A stretch of 64,000 nt of DNA from Proteobacteria bacterium bin106. Lineage in GTDB: Bacteria; Bdellovibrionota_B; Oligoflexia; Oligoflexales; Bin106. Below are positions 1-10,100 of this stretch, one piece after another. The position numbers and the translations under genes were made by a program. Location of the stretch: the NCBI GenBank assembly GCA_002238945.1, contig MPNI01000005.1, positions 1 through 64,000 on the forward strand, in the 5' to 3' direction. Positions within the stretch are counted from its first letter, which is position 1. The number at the start of each line of letters is the position of its first letter. Below the pieces are notes generated by a model. It was not told the origin of the DNA. It made no database searches and was given only the letters and a program-made list of their open reading frames with translations.

Positions 1-436
1 TCTTTCCTTCTGTTGTCTGGCAGTCAGCATCAGAAGCAATGTTAAAGTACAAGGCGTACTCATTAACTGTTCCATTCACATGTTGTTCTGCCATGTTACG
101 AACACAGTGATAAGCTGTTGCTACATAAGCAACAAGTTCTCCATTTTCTTCTTCAAGAGAAACCACCGATGCACAAGAGTGGATAGTAGGGGCGGCGCTG
201 TTAATCTTATTGTTTGCCCAAGTCATCTGTGCTCCGTAGCTCAGTCCACTGTAGACATTTAGGGGCACTTTAGCGACTCCACCCTGACCACTGGCTAACC
301 TGGCATCAGCACCACCACAAGGGGTGCCTGTTCCACCTACTCCACCTCTTTGAGGTTTACAGGCTGGGATGATGCACAAGCTGGTAGCGACAGATAACAC
401 CATAAGAGTAATAAGGATGTGATGGTGTTTTTTCAT
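1..436 (-). CDS. Trypsin-like serine protease lipoprotein, partial (runs off left edge)
   Basis: This gene is not in the ORF track because its 3' end lies outside the window. Reading the minus strand from ATG at 436 gives MKKHHHILITLMVLSVATS, a signal peptide, with a lipobox ending in IIPAC, then a Gly-rich linker. The frame stays open for 145 codons. The segment VATAYHCV is the trypsin-family histidine motif, the same TAYHC seen in the four protease genes at 39-44 kb. The Asp and Ser parts of the triad would lie beyond the window. Function is inferred as a surface or periplasmic lipid-anchored S1-type protease. No clear Shine-Dalgarno precedes the ATG. Sequence outside the His motif differs clearly from the four-gene array, so this is a separate subfamily. 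Confidence 0.72.
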   Translation of the reverse strand, partial: MKKHHHILITLMVLSVATSLCIIPACKPQRGGVGGTGTPCGGADARLASGQGGVAKVPLNVYSGLSYGAQMTWANNKINSAAPTIHSCASVVSLEEENGELVAYVATAYHCVRNMAEQHVNGTVNEYALYFNIASDADCQTTEGK

Positions 437-896
437 AGGCAAAGTATTGTCTTTTTGGCTGATGGATTCATGTATGTCTCAAAAGGAGGTAGAGTTACGA
501 ACTGTCTCACATTGAACAGCTCGTAAGTAAGTATTAAGATAGAGCAACACCTTAATATCGGATTTGGAGGTTAGGAACTTAATAAACAAATAATTATATA
601 GTCTGTGACATCACTCACAGACTATATATCTAAACTAAGTTACTATTATCACTCACCACCACTCATATGTAGCTCATATCAGAAAATTTCTTTATGCTTT
701 ATGAGACTAGATATAGGTTAAAAGACGTGATGAAATAGCCAGATAAGAATCATTCTGACATATGATGTTTTAGTATTTGCTTCATCATATCATCTATAGT
801 ATGGATACAAAAGCTTTCCTTGAAAGTTAACATCAAGGATGTTTTCGTGTTGTAGGGTTGTATTAAGGCTTACCACCGAGGTTTAAATCTACTGGA
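437..896. other. Gene-free stretch of about 460 bp with repeat copy A
   Basis: It lies between the divergent left-edge protease and the small ORF at 897. It holds copy A of the 132-bp direct repeat (731-862) and AT-rich sequence. A purine-rich AAAAGGAGGTAG at about 481 looks like a Shine-Dalgarno but is not followed by an open frame. No RNA gene is recognisable. Confidence 0.5.
731..862 (+). repeat. 132-bp direct repeat, copy A
   Basis: The segment from TGAAATA to TAGGGTTGTA recurs almost unchanged at 4230-4361 in the same orientation. Only a few differences are visible near its left end. It contains a short hairpin, CCTTGA...TCAAGG (818-823 with 833-838). Both copies end shortly upstream of plus-strand ORFs (897 and 4454), so it may be a duplicated promoter/leader region. 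It could instead be the scar of a segmental duplication or recombination, because the two copies bracket the TerB_C gene and the chimeric pseudogene. Confidence 0.9.
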
Positions 897-1271
897 ATGT
901 GCTTAGTGGATGATTTGGTGATGAAGGAGGTTCGTTGCCTTTATGATGGTGATCAGCAGTCAGATTATCTTTGTGATGATTCAAAGAAAATCTTAAACCA
1001 GGCACGGCAAAAATATAGAGCATGTGATTTACATAAAGATTCATTGAATATTCATCTGCATAGCGAAAGTTGCCTTATTAGCCATTGGTACGGAGATGAG
1101 AAGAATACTTCTTTATGGCTTGTTTTGAAAGCAAAAGGATGGTCTGTGAAGCGTCATCATGGTTTGCTTATGGTTGAATTAGATTTTAGTAAGATCTTTT
1201 TATCCAAAAAAATAAACGACCTTTGTTCTCCTATTGTTCACCATATGGTTTTTTGCTTGATTCAAGACTAA
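897..1271 (+). CDS. Hypothetical protein, 124 aa
   Basis: This plus-strand ORF starts 35 bp after direct-repeat copy A. No signal peptide, membrane segment or familiar motif is visible. The protein is mixed polar and hydrophobic with several Cys and Trp residues. Near its 3' end it overlaps the next ORF (81 aa) in another frame, so the two could be one gene broken by a frameshift. There is no strong Shine-Dalgarno. It may also be a remnant left by the rearrangement that placed the repeats here. Function unknown. Confidence 0.35.
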   Translation: MCLVDDLVMKEVRCLYDGDQQSDYLCDDSKKILNQARQKYRACDLHKDSLNIHLHSESCLISHWYGDEKNTSLWLVLKAKGWSVKRHHGLLMVELDFSKIFLSKKINDLCSPIVHHMVFCLIQD

Positions 1272-1284
1272 AAAGAGAAGCTCC

Positions 1285-1468
1285 TATGAAGATGATAAAG
1301 GAATGGGTGCTTGGTGAAGCGAATACAAAAAACAATCAGCTACATACTTTAATCAAAGATGTTTATAAAATAGCTTTTCTTCCATTGCTTATAGATCTCA
1401 ATTCAGTGCCAAAGATTGCAACAGATATACTAGCAAGAAGTGCCAAATCATCTCTGATCAACAGATAG
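1285..1468 (+). CDS. Hypothetical small protein, about 60 aa
   Basis: The ORF track opens this frame at 1223, but the ATG at 1285 (MKMIKEWVLGEA), preceded by AAAAGAGAAG, is a more natural start and leaves only a short gap after the 124-aa ORF. The product is small, mildly basic and without recognisable domains. It could equally be the frameshifted 3' part of the preceding ORF. Function unknown. Confidence 0.25.
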
Positions 1469-1768
1469 TGCATGAAAAAAACTGTTGCCTAAGAGTACGT
1501 TTTTTACTAAACTTTATTTATAAACTTATAAACTGGTCCTCCAAAAAAATCATATCATTGTTTTTAGGTTTGATGATTCTCATTTAGATGGCTTGGAAGA
1601 TGTAATGTATTATGATACTGCCAATATTATTAGGATAGAGTGATTCGTTCAAAACAGAACATCATTGTCCTATTAATAATAAAAAACATTGTATTATCAA
1701 TGGGTTATATTCAATTTTACCACAAATTTTGCGAAACTTCAGTTCTAAGATAAGCCCACTCTGCTTCT
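1469..1768. other. 300-bp AT-rich spacer between convergent genes
   Basis: This spacer lies between the small plus-strand ORFs and the minus-strand TerB_C gene. It is AT-rich with scattered T runs. No convincing terminator stem, RNA gene or conserved ORF is visible. Confidence 0.4.
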
Positions 1769-2929
1769 CTAATTAGCCATATCTAGTATGTAATGTCTTA
1801 AATCTTCTTTCTCTTGAAAAGCTCTTATGGATTCTGGATGCACTTGATACATTTTCCGTGTGTTATCAAAACATAAAAAATCATCATCTAAATCTAAATG
1901 TTCATGACCCCATTCATTAATTTCTTCTACCACTCCCTGCTCCATCAATTGATACTGACCTACCATGGCACAAAACTCTTGACGAGATAATGATTGACAC
2001 TCCATAAGTCGACTGACTATATGATCAAGACTCTTAGATAATCCAACTCTGTTTGTTTCCTTTTCTAGTGTTTCTTCCTGAGGATTGGCACCATCAAATA
2101 TCCTCTCCAGCAGCAACTGAACACTTTCCTCTGTCTTGTCTTCTGAGCTAGAATCTAAATCTAACGTAACTATCGGCATAGTCTCTCTATCAGGAACAGT
2201 GGCTGCCTCTGGCTTTTCTGATATTTCTTGTTTTTGCATCTTCTCTTTTTGGATAACTTTTTGTGTCATATGGAGAAATTTTTTCAAAAATTTATAGATC
2301 CCATTTGAGGGCACTTTAAGAGTAGAAGAAATCTTCTCTAAGATACGCTTTTCTCTTTTACTATCAAACCAACTTTCTGAGATCATGGTATTGAGAATAA
2401 AAAATGCTACTTCCTCTTTGTGTTGTGCTGGAAGACTCTCAAGACGAGCAACAATATCTTTCACCCCAGCAAGATCATAATCATCAGCATAGTTTCTGAA
2501 CTCAGTCAGTGATTTAGTTAATTCATCTTTTGCCAACTGATTATTATCTTGTACTTTAACGTCACCTTGAGTAAGCTCAATCAGGCCAGATGTTTTGGTG
2601 CGTGTAGAAACATTGTGTGTTAGCTCATTAAATAAAGAATGCAACTGGTTACTTGATTTATGGTTTTTTTTCTTAAAAAAACGATTACCATGCATCCTGA
2701 TAAAATCTTTATTGAGAACAATAAATTGTAACAAAGCAATAAAAAAGGCTTTTTTAGATCTGTAATTTGCCACAATATTAAATATAGCTACAGCACCTTC
2801 TTTTATCGAATCAAGGTCGCGAACAGTTCCTTTGATATCCTCACCTCTTTTTGCATGAATATCCCGTTTAGGTACAACACCAGAATGCAATGACTGCACA
2901 GTCGCTTTATATTTTTTTCTTTTAACCAT
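1769..2929 (-). CDS. TerB / TerB_C-type protein, 386 aa
   Basis: This appears to be a soluble protein. Residues about 145-215 (YADDYDLAGVKDIVARLESL and following helices) look like the all-helical TerB fold. The C-terminal 70 residues (LSRQEFCAMVGQYQLMEQ, INEWGHEHLD, then a YQV end) match the usual shape of the TerB_C domain. Between them is an acidic Ser/Glu-rich linker. TerB and TerB_C proteins belong to tellurite- and stress-response networks and are often found with nucleases and helicases in predicted defence loci. The specific role here is unknown. The N-terminal 100 residues are basic. The next minus-strand locus upstream carries a decayed second copy of this gene's 3' half fused to a nuclease head. 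Domain assignment rests on pattern recognition, not a profile search. Confidence 0.6.
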   Translation of the reverse strand: MVKRKKYKATVQSLHSGVVPKRDIHAKRGEDIKGTVRDLDSIKEGAVAIFNIVANYRSKKAFFIALLQFIVLNKDFIRMHGNRFFKKKNHKSSNQLHSLFNELTHNVSTRTKTSGLIELTQGDVKVQDNNQLAKDELTKSLTEFRNYADDYDLAGVKDIVARLESLPAQHKEEVAFFILNTMISESWFDSKREKRILEKISSTLKVPSNGIYKFLKKFLHMTQKVIQKEKMQKQEISEKPEAATVPDRETMPIVTLDLDSSSEDKTEESVQLLLERIFDGANPQEETLEKETNRVGLSKSLDHIVSRLMECQSLSRQEFCAMVGQYQLMEQGVVEEINEWGHEHLDLDDDFLCFDNTRKMYQVHPESIRAFQEKEDLRHYILDMAN

Positions 2930-3022
2930 TGTATTGTATTTTCCCTTTGTAAGTTTTCATAATTGACATGAGCTCACTGTGTTTTTCTAAGTAACAAAAT
3001 CTGATATGATATGCTTAAAATT

Positions 3023-4110
3023 TTATTTATTTTGAAAATCTTCTATGGATTTGGGGTGTACTTGATAGACTTTTCGCGTATCATCAAAACTCAAAAAATC
3101 ATCGTCTAAATCTGAATATTCATGGCTCCATTCATTAATCTCTGCTACCACCCCCTACTCCATCAATTGATACTGACCCAGTATGGCGCAAAACTCTTGA
3201 CGAGATAACAGCTGATATTTTATAAGTTGACTGATAATATAACCAAGACTTTTAGATAGTCCTCCTCTGTTTGTCCCCTCTCCAGCAGCGACTGAGCATT
3301 TTCCTCTATTTCACTTTCTGAGCTACTGGTAACATCTAAATCTAACGTAATCATTGACATAACCTCTCTATCAGAGACAGGTTTTACCTGAGGTTTTTCT
3401 GATGCCTCTTGTGTTTGCATCTGCTCTTTTTGGACAGATTTAATATGACGCCCTTGTAAGCATCCACTAAATACCACTGCCGGATCTGATGGACATACCA
3501 CCTCACGGGTGTGTACATGCCCTAAAGCCCAATAGTCATAACCTTTTGTGCAAAGATCATCTAGAGAACAAGGAGCATAATTGGCATCCCCCTCACGACC
3601 ATTTAAACTGGTGTGTAATAGTCCCATATTAAAGTAGTCTCTTCTTGCTACAGGATACTTTAAAACAAGATTATCTGTTACTGCGCGCTCAGGATAGCTT
3701 TGACCATGCAAAGCTATTATATGCTCTTCTAGTAAGTGCTCTTCTAGTAAGAACGTTTCCGGTTTTTGATGCGAAAAGAGCTTCATGTTTTGCAGTGGTG
3801 TCAGTCTTTTGATCATGTGGTTTGCCGCATCATGATTTCCTGCTACCACATAAACCATGATTGTACCAAGACGCGCTATCTGTTTATGAAAAAATAAGCC
3901 AGTATTATAATCTTTCCAGTCATCATCGTATAAATCACCAGCCAAAACAATAAAATCTACTTTTGCTTTTAGAGCAAAATCAATAAGACTAACAAAGGCT
4001 TTTCGCGTTGCACTGCGAAGCTGATCACGCTTATCATCATCCAATGGTGATAAGCCTCGAAGAGAACCGTCAAAGTGGATATCAGCGGCATGGATACATT
4101 GAAACGTCAT
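3023..4110 (-). pseudogene. Chimeric pseudogene: YhaO/SbcD-like metallophosphoesterase head joined to a decayed TerB_C tail
   Basis: The first about 220 codons encode a YhaO/SbcD-like DNA exonuclease head with its metal-binding motifs: AADIHFDG, GDLYDDDW, AGNHD and ALGHVH. Right after GCLQGRHIK (about position 3440) the sequence switches to VQKEQMQTQEASEKP, a copy of the linker of the neighbouring TerB_C gene. The ORF then ends early at 3220 through a frame change. Past that stop the old frame continues as LSRQEFCAILGQYQLME followed by an in-frame TAG and EINEWSHEY, ending at 3023. The nuclease thus lacks its normal C-terminal part and the TerB_C tail is broken twice. No YhaN/SbcC-type ATPase partner is present. 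A 296-aa fusion could still be made, but its nuclease function is doubtful. Confidence 0.75.
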
Positions 4111-4229
4111 GTTATCTTTTTATAATGGTATAGCAGCCTGCGCTCTTTTTAACTTCTCGCCATAAAGGCTTCTAGAATCAAGTACATTTTAAAGCTATTG
4201 TTTGATTGTGTTACATTGGTCCTACCTAA

Positions 4230-4361
4230 TGAAATAACCTGATAAGAATCATTCTGACATATGATGTTTTAGTATTTGCTTCATCATATCATCTATAGTA
4301 TGGATACAAAAGCTTTCCTTGAAAGTTAACATCAAGGATGTTTTCGTGTTGTAGGGTTGTA
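4230..4361 (+). repeat. 132-bp direct repeat, copy B
   Basis: This is the second copy of the repeat at 731-862, in the same orientation. It ends about 90 bp upstream of the glycoside-hydrolase-like gene at 4454. Identity extends through the CCTTGA/TCAAGG hairpin and stops abruptly after TAGGGTTGTA. Confidence 0.9.
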
Positions 4362-4453
4362 CTTATGAAAATATCCGTATGGAGTTTCCCACAAAATATG
4401 TCTCATATGATTCTTATGACATATGAACACTTCAAAATATAAAGTTAAAGCAT

Positions 4454-5704
4454 ATGATAAAACGTTATAGTCTCTTACTGTGTGCGTGGTTGGTGATGGT
4501 TGTATGTAGTCATAAGCCGCTTTTGGGGCAATCTAAAGACTTTGTACTACCAAGAGGATTATGGGTATCGAATGTGGGAAGTGACGTATTTCAATCTTAT
4601 AGAAATATGCTTTCAGCTATATATGCAGCCAAACAACTAGGAGTGGATAGTCTATTTCCTGTGATATGGAACAAACAAGATTTCTTTTTTAACTCAAAGA
4701 CCGTCATCCAAAGGCTTAGTCCATCTTATATTCGCAGAACTCGATATAACGAAGATGTGCTTGAAGTCATGATCCAAGCTGCTAGAGATAACAACCTTAA
4801 GATCTATCCTAGCTTTGAATCAGGTCTTCGTGTGGTATTGGGTTCAGAAAATTCTGATTATACCACATCTATTGGTCAAAAATTTCTCGATCAAGACAAT
4901 TGGTTAAGTCTTGATAAATATGGAAATGTTTATCAAGAATGTTATTTCAGGGTATGCTTTGGTTTTATCAATATCCTTAATCCAGAGGTTAGAGACCTAC
5001 TCTTTTCTTTGGTAAAAGATCTGATCACCTCTTATGATATTGATGGCTTGATTTTTGATGATCATTTCTCCTTACCACGTACCACACTAGGCTGTGATCC
5101 TTCTACAGACGCATACTATGACGAAGAGAGTGTCTATAGAAATCTACTTAAGTCTACTCAAAAAATCACTCCTTTAGGTATTGTTAAGCATCTTACCGAT
5201 CGATTGTGTGATATTGATGCTGATCAATGGCGCAGGCAAGCTATCACACAATTTATAGCTGACTCTAAGGCTCTTGCAGAGAGGTATGGCAAGAAGATCA
5301 TCCTTGCCCCAGCAGGACTGCCGAAATGGTCACAAGATGAGTGGCTGCTAGATTGGGAAGAGATGGTTCGAAAAGACGTGGTTGATGGAGTGATCATGCA
5401 AGCCTTTCGTAGCAGCAGTTTTTCTAAGATGATCAATAATCCATATCTTAAAAAGCTTAGCAGAGAAAAACCAGATGTTCCTATCGGAGTGGTTATTCTG
5501 TTGGGTCTGAGAAATGATCATTATTACGCACACGGTGAAAGAGTATACCGACAAACTTTAGAGTCTTTACGTAGTGGTCGCGAGCCTTCATATTACTACC
5601 ACGAAACCGTGGACCTTCCTGTTGAAGGCTACTCTCTTGAATACAGACGAGAATGGATTGAAAGAACACGTCGTCTTTTAGTCACTCAACCGCCCTCACT
5701 TTAA
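4454..5704 (+). CDS. GHL10 (DUF187)-type glycoside hydrolase-like exported protein
   Basis: The N-terminus (MIKRYSLLLCAWLVMVVCS...LLGQ) is a signal peptide. The mature protein begins PRGLWVSN and follows the TIM-barrel pattern of the GHL10/DUF187 family. Recognisable pieces are AAKQLGVDSLFPVIWN (strand 1), a loop carrying the DVLEVMIQAARDNNLKIYP segment, FGFINILNPEVRDLLFSLVK, and DIDGLIFDDHFSLP, where family members carry conserved Asp residues. The length of 416 aa is normal. Family members are thought to act on cell-wall or envelope glycans, and the substrate here is unknown. It stands alone between repeat copy B and msrB, with its own promoter region and no close partner. Confidence 0.8.
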   Translation: MIKRYSLLLCAWLVMVVCSHKPLLGQSKDFVLPRGLWVSNVGSDVFQSYRNMLSAIYAAKQLGVDSLFPVIWNKQDFFFNSKTVIQRLSPSYIRRTRYNEDVLEVMIQAARDNNLKIYPSFESGLRVVLGSENSDYTTSIGQKFLDQDNWLSLDKYGNVYQECYFRVCFGFINILNPEVRDLLFSLVKDLITSYDIDGLIFDDHFSLPRTTLGCDPSTDAYYDEESVYRNLLKSTQKITPLGIVKHLTDRLCDIDADQWRRQAITQFIADSKALAERYGKKIILAPAGLPKWSQDEWLLDWEEMVRKDVVDGVIMQAFRSSSFSKMINNPYLKKLSREKPDVPIGVVILLGLRNDHYYAHGERVYRQTLESLRSGREPSYYYHETVDLPVEGYSLEYRREWIERTRRLLVTQPPSL

Positions 5705-5900
5705 AAATTCTACCCTACCAGCCTGTAGCCTATTTCTATCCTCACTAGCAACATGTTTTCAATCATAAACATCGGCTATTATGACGATGATCCCTTGATT
5801 GTAAAACTTACTTAAAGAGATATGGATCTGTGTTTATTTGGTCTTATACTGTTGTGTGAATGGTTATCAAAAGAGATAAAAAGATAAGGATGGAGGTTGT

Positions 5901-6428
5901 ATGAAAAATCTTAGATTAGGCAGTGTTATGGTAGTGGTAACATGTTTGTTCATGGGAGGTTTTGATTTGCCAAGTGATTATAAAAAACCAGATGATGCCA
6001 CACTTTCTCAGTCACTAACTGAGCTTCAGTATCGTGTCACGCAAAAAGATGGTACAGAAAGAGCGTTTCAGAATGCTTACTGGGATCATAAAGAAAATGG
6101 TATCTATGTGGATATTGTCAGTGGTGAACCTCTTTTTGCATCCACTACCAAGTACAAAAGTGGTACAGGATGGCCTTCATTTTACCAGCCTTTAGAAAAA
6201 GACAACATTGTCTACAAAGAAGATAGACGTTTGTTTGGGGTGCGAACAGAGGTACGATCTAAGGGAGCTGATTCTCATCTTGGACACGTATTTGATGATG
6301 GTCCTGAGCCTACCGGTAAGCGTTATTGTATCAATTCTGCAGCTTTACGTTTTATCCCTGTAAGCAATCTTAAACGTTTAGGTTACGAAAAGTACTTACC
6401 TCTCTTTGAAAAAGACACTAAAATGTGA
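5901..6428 (+). CDS. msrB: Peptide-methionine (R)-S-oxide reductase MsrB, exported
   Basis: This enzyme reduces methionine-R-sulfoxide in proteins. It shows the MsrB signatures [29 protein letters not shown] and [11 protein letters not shown], with the catalytic Cys in the last. The zinc-binding CxxC pairs of many MsrBs are absent: DIVSGEPLF stands where CIVCG-type sequence would be. This is a known zinc-free variant. A hydrophobic N-terminus ([18 protein letters not shown]) suggests export, so it probably repairs envelope proteins. GGATGGAGG precedes the ATG by a good distance. It is followed closely by msrA, making a likely msrB-msrA unit. Confidence 0.93.
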   Translation: MKNLRLGSVMVVVTCLFMGGFDLPSDYKKPDDATLSQSLTELQYRVTQKDGTERAFQNAYWDHKENGIYVDIVSGEPLFASTTKYKSGTGWPSFYQPLEKDNIVYKEDRRLFGVRTEVRSKGADSHLGHVFDDGPEPTGKRYCINSAALRFIPVSNLKRLGYEKYLPLFEKDTKM

Positions 6429-6500
6429 TAATGGTGTCTGTTGTTATGTTTATGACATGTGAAGTATCGAGCAAACAGCGAGATGAAAAAGGAGAGAGGA

Positions 6501-7161
<661 letters not shown>

Positions 7162-7163
<2 letters not shown>

Positions 7164-7198
7164 GATAATCCTCCGTAATCATCACTGAGGATTATCTT
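7162..7198 (+). promoter_or_regulatory. Perfect hairpin between msrA stop and dnaE start, sequestering the dnaE ribosome-binding site
   Basis: AAGATAATCCTC (7162-7173) pairs perfectly with GAGGATTATCTT (7187-7198) around a 13-nt loop. The stem begins in the msrA stop codon and ends on the base before the dnaE ATG. The GAGG that would serve as Shine-Dalgarno for dnaE is inside the 3' arm. There is no U-run, so it is not a standard terminator. Translation by ribosomes finishing msrA could open it (translational coupling), or a factor could control access. Confidence 0.75.
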
Positions 7199-10100
7199 AT
7201 GGAAGACAGTGCTGTATTTTGTCATCTTAATACCAAAACTGAGTATTCGTTACTGGATGGCTCAGTAAAAATCTGTGATCTTTTAGATAAGCTCAAAGCT
7301 TTAGGGCATAGTTATGCTAGCCTCACGGATCATGGCAATATGTTTGGTGCTGTGGAGTTTTATCAAGAGTGTAACAAGCGTGGTATTTCTGCTATTCTTG
7401 GTTCCACTTTATATATCTCTATTTCCGATCATGTCAGAGATTTTTTAAATGATCATGCTGCCTTACTGCCTGAAAGTATGATAAAGCAGTTACCTGCAAG
7501 CTTTCATCTCACGTTGTTAGCCAAAAACCATCAAGGTTACAGGCGTTTGATTCGTTTGGTATCGGCTGCTTACGAGCAAGGGCTTGTGGATGATATCCCT
7601 GTGTGTTCTTATGCATTACTCAAGCAACATCTTGGTTCTAAGCCTTGTGATGATCTTATAGCCATCAGTAGTGGACATATGGGAGAGATAGCTTATCTGC
7701 TCACTCTTAAGCAACATCTCTTAGTGGCTTTTCCTGCCTTATCTGCTTCCTCTTCTCAAGAAGCAGATAAGAAAACAGATGATCGCCATGATGTCTATAA
7801 AGCTTTGTTATCATGTATAGATCAATCCATCCAATGTTATGCATCACTTTTTGCAAAAGAGCATTTCTATTTAGAGATGGTGGATAATGGAATAGCCCAT
7901 AGAGAAAACATTCACAAAGATCTTGTCTCTTTAGCTGAAAGGTGTGAGATAGGTTGTGTGGCTACAGCTTCGAGTTATTATCTAGATGTTGATGATTATG
8001 AAAACCACCTTCTAGCAGTGGCTATAAAAAACACTCTTACAGAAAGAGATATTTCTCAAAGGAAAAGTGGATGTAGCTTTCATCTTCTTTCTAACAAAGA
8101 CTTTTTAGAGTGTTTTTCTAGCTATCCTACAGCTATAAAAAACACTCTTTCTATTGCTCATCGTTGTAAAATCCAACTGGATTTTACAACCTCTCATTTA
8201 CCTTCTTTTATCACAGGTACAGATGATGCTGCTAAAAAAGAAGATCAGCTCCTTGTTCAACTCAGTGAAGAGGGACTTAAGCGGCGCTTGCAGCATCCAG
8301 CAGACACCTTAGAGAATTATCACATAAGACTTACCTATGAAATAGGTGTGATCAAAGAGATGGGTTTTAGTGGGTATTTTCTGATTGTCCAAGATTTTAT
8401 CAACTGGGCCAAAAAACAAAGAATAGCAGTAGGTCCTGGAAGAGGATCTGGTGCGGGTTCTTTGGTGGCTTTTGTGTTAGGCATCACTGATATTGATCCT
8501 ATTCGTTGGGGTTTGATTTTTGAACGTTTTTTAAATCCTGAAAGGATATCTCTTCCTGATTTTGATGTGGATTTTTGTCAGTGGCGCAGAGAAGAGGTTA
8601 TTCAATATGTTATCAACAAATATTCTGCTGATAAAGTCGCTTATATCGCCACTTTTGGCAGGCTTCAAGCTAAAGCTGCAGTAAAAAATGTGGCACGGGT
8701 TTTGGGGATGAGCTTTATGAAAATGAATCGCATCACAAAAATGTTTCCCCCTGATATTGGTTTATCTCTTGATGATGTTCTTGCTAAAACACCACAAATC
8801 CGTGACATGGCTCAACGTGATGAACAATTAAGCAGAGTGATTGAGGCTGCTCAAAAGCTTGAAGGTATGGTATCCCATACTTCTGTACATCCAGCAGGCA
8901 TTATTATTGCTGATAGATCCATCACTGACTATGTCCCTACTTTTAAGACATCTCGTGATAACTGTATGATGAGTCAGTATGAGATGAAAAAGCTTGAACA
9001 AGTTGGGCTTGTTAAGTTTGATTTTTTAGGTCTTAAAACCCTAAGTGTTATTGATCGAGCCTGTGGTTATATTTGTGCCACCCAAGATTCGGATTTTGAT
9101 ATTGAGCACATATCTCTTGATGATCAAGATGTTTATGAGTATTTATCTGCAGGTCGTACAGCGGGAATATTTCAAGCAGAATCTTCTGGTATGACATCTT
9201 TATGTCAGAAAATGAAACCCAATAGTTTTTCAGATATTATCGCTCTTGTGGCCCTATTTCGTCCTGGTCCTTTAGGTTCTGGGATGGTGGATAACTTTAT
9301 TGAAAGAAAACATTTACGTCAAGCCATCACCTACCTCCATCCTTCTCTTGAGCCCATTCTTCAAGAAACTTATGGCATGATTGTCTATCAAGAGCAGGTG
9401 CAAAAAATTGCTGCAAGCCTAGCTCATTACTCATTGGGAGAAGCTGATCTTCTCCGACGAGCTATGGGCAAGAAAATCTCAGCTGAGATGCAACAACAAA
9501 AACAACGTTTTACCAGTGGTTGTGTGAAAAAAGGAATTGATGAAGATTTAGCCATCAAAATATTTGATCTCATGGCAGAGTTTGCCAATTATGGTTTTAA
9601 CAAATCTCATTCTGCTGCTTATGGTTTGATTCTTTATCAAACAGCTTATTTAAAATTTCATTATCCATGGGCCTTCATGATGGGCATCATGACCTGCGAT
9701 AAAGATCATCCTCAAAAAATCAGACGTTATATTGATGAATGTTTAGAGATGAATATTCGTGTTAAACCTCCTTGTATCAATGCCAGCTTTCAAGAGTTTG
9801 AAGTTAACGAAAATAAAGACATTCTTTTTGCTTTTGAAGCCATCAAAGGCTTTGGTAAAAAATCATCTGCCACCATTGTCAGAGAGCGCAATAGCCAAGG
9901 AAAGTTCACATCCATTATCGATCTTGCTCAGCGTTTAGATTTGCAGGCTTTTGGTAAAAAAAACGTAGAGATTTTGATTAAAGCAGGAGCTATGGACTGC
10001 TTTGGATTTTTGCGAAAAGATCTCTTAGCATCACTGGATAAGTGGGTACACTATAGCCAGTATGTACATAGTAAACGTTCTTCGGGACAACAGAGTTTGT

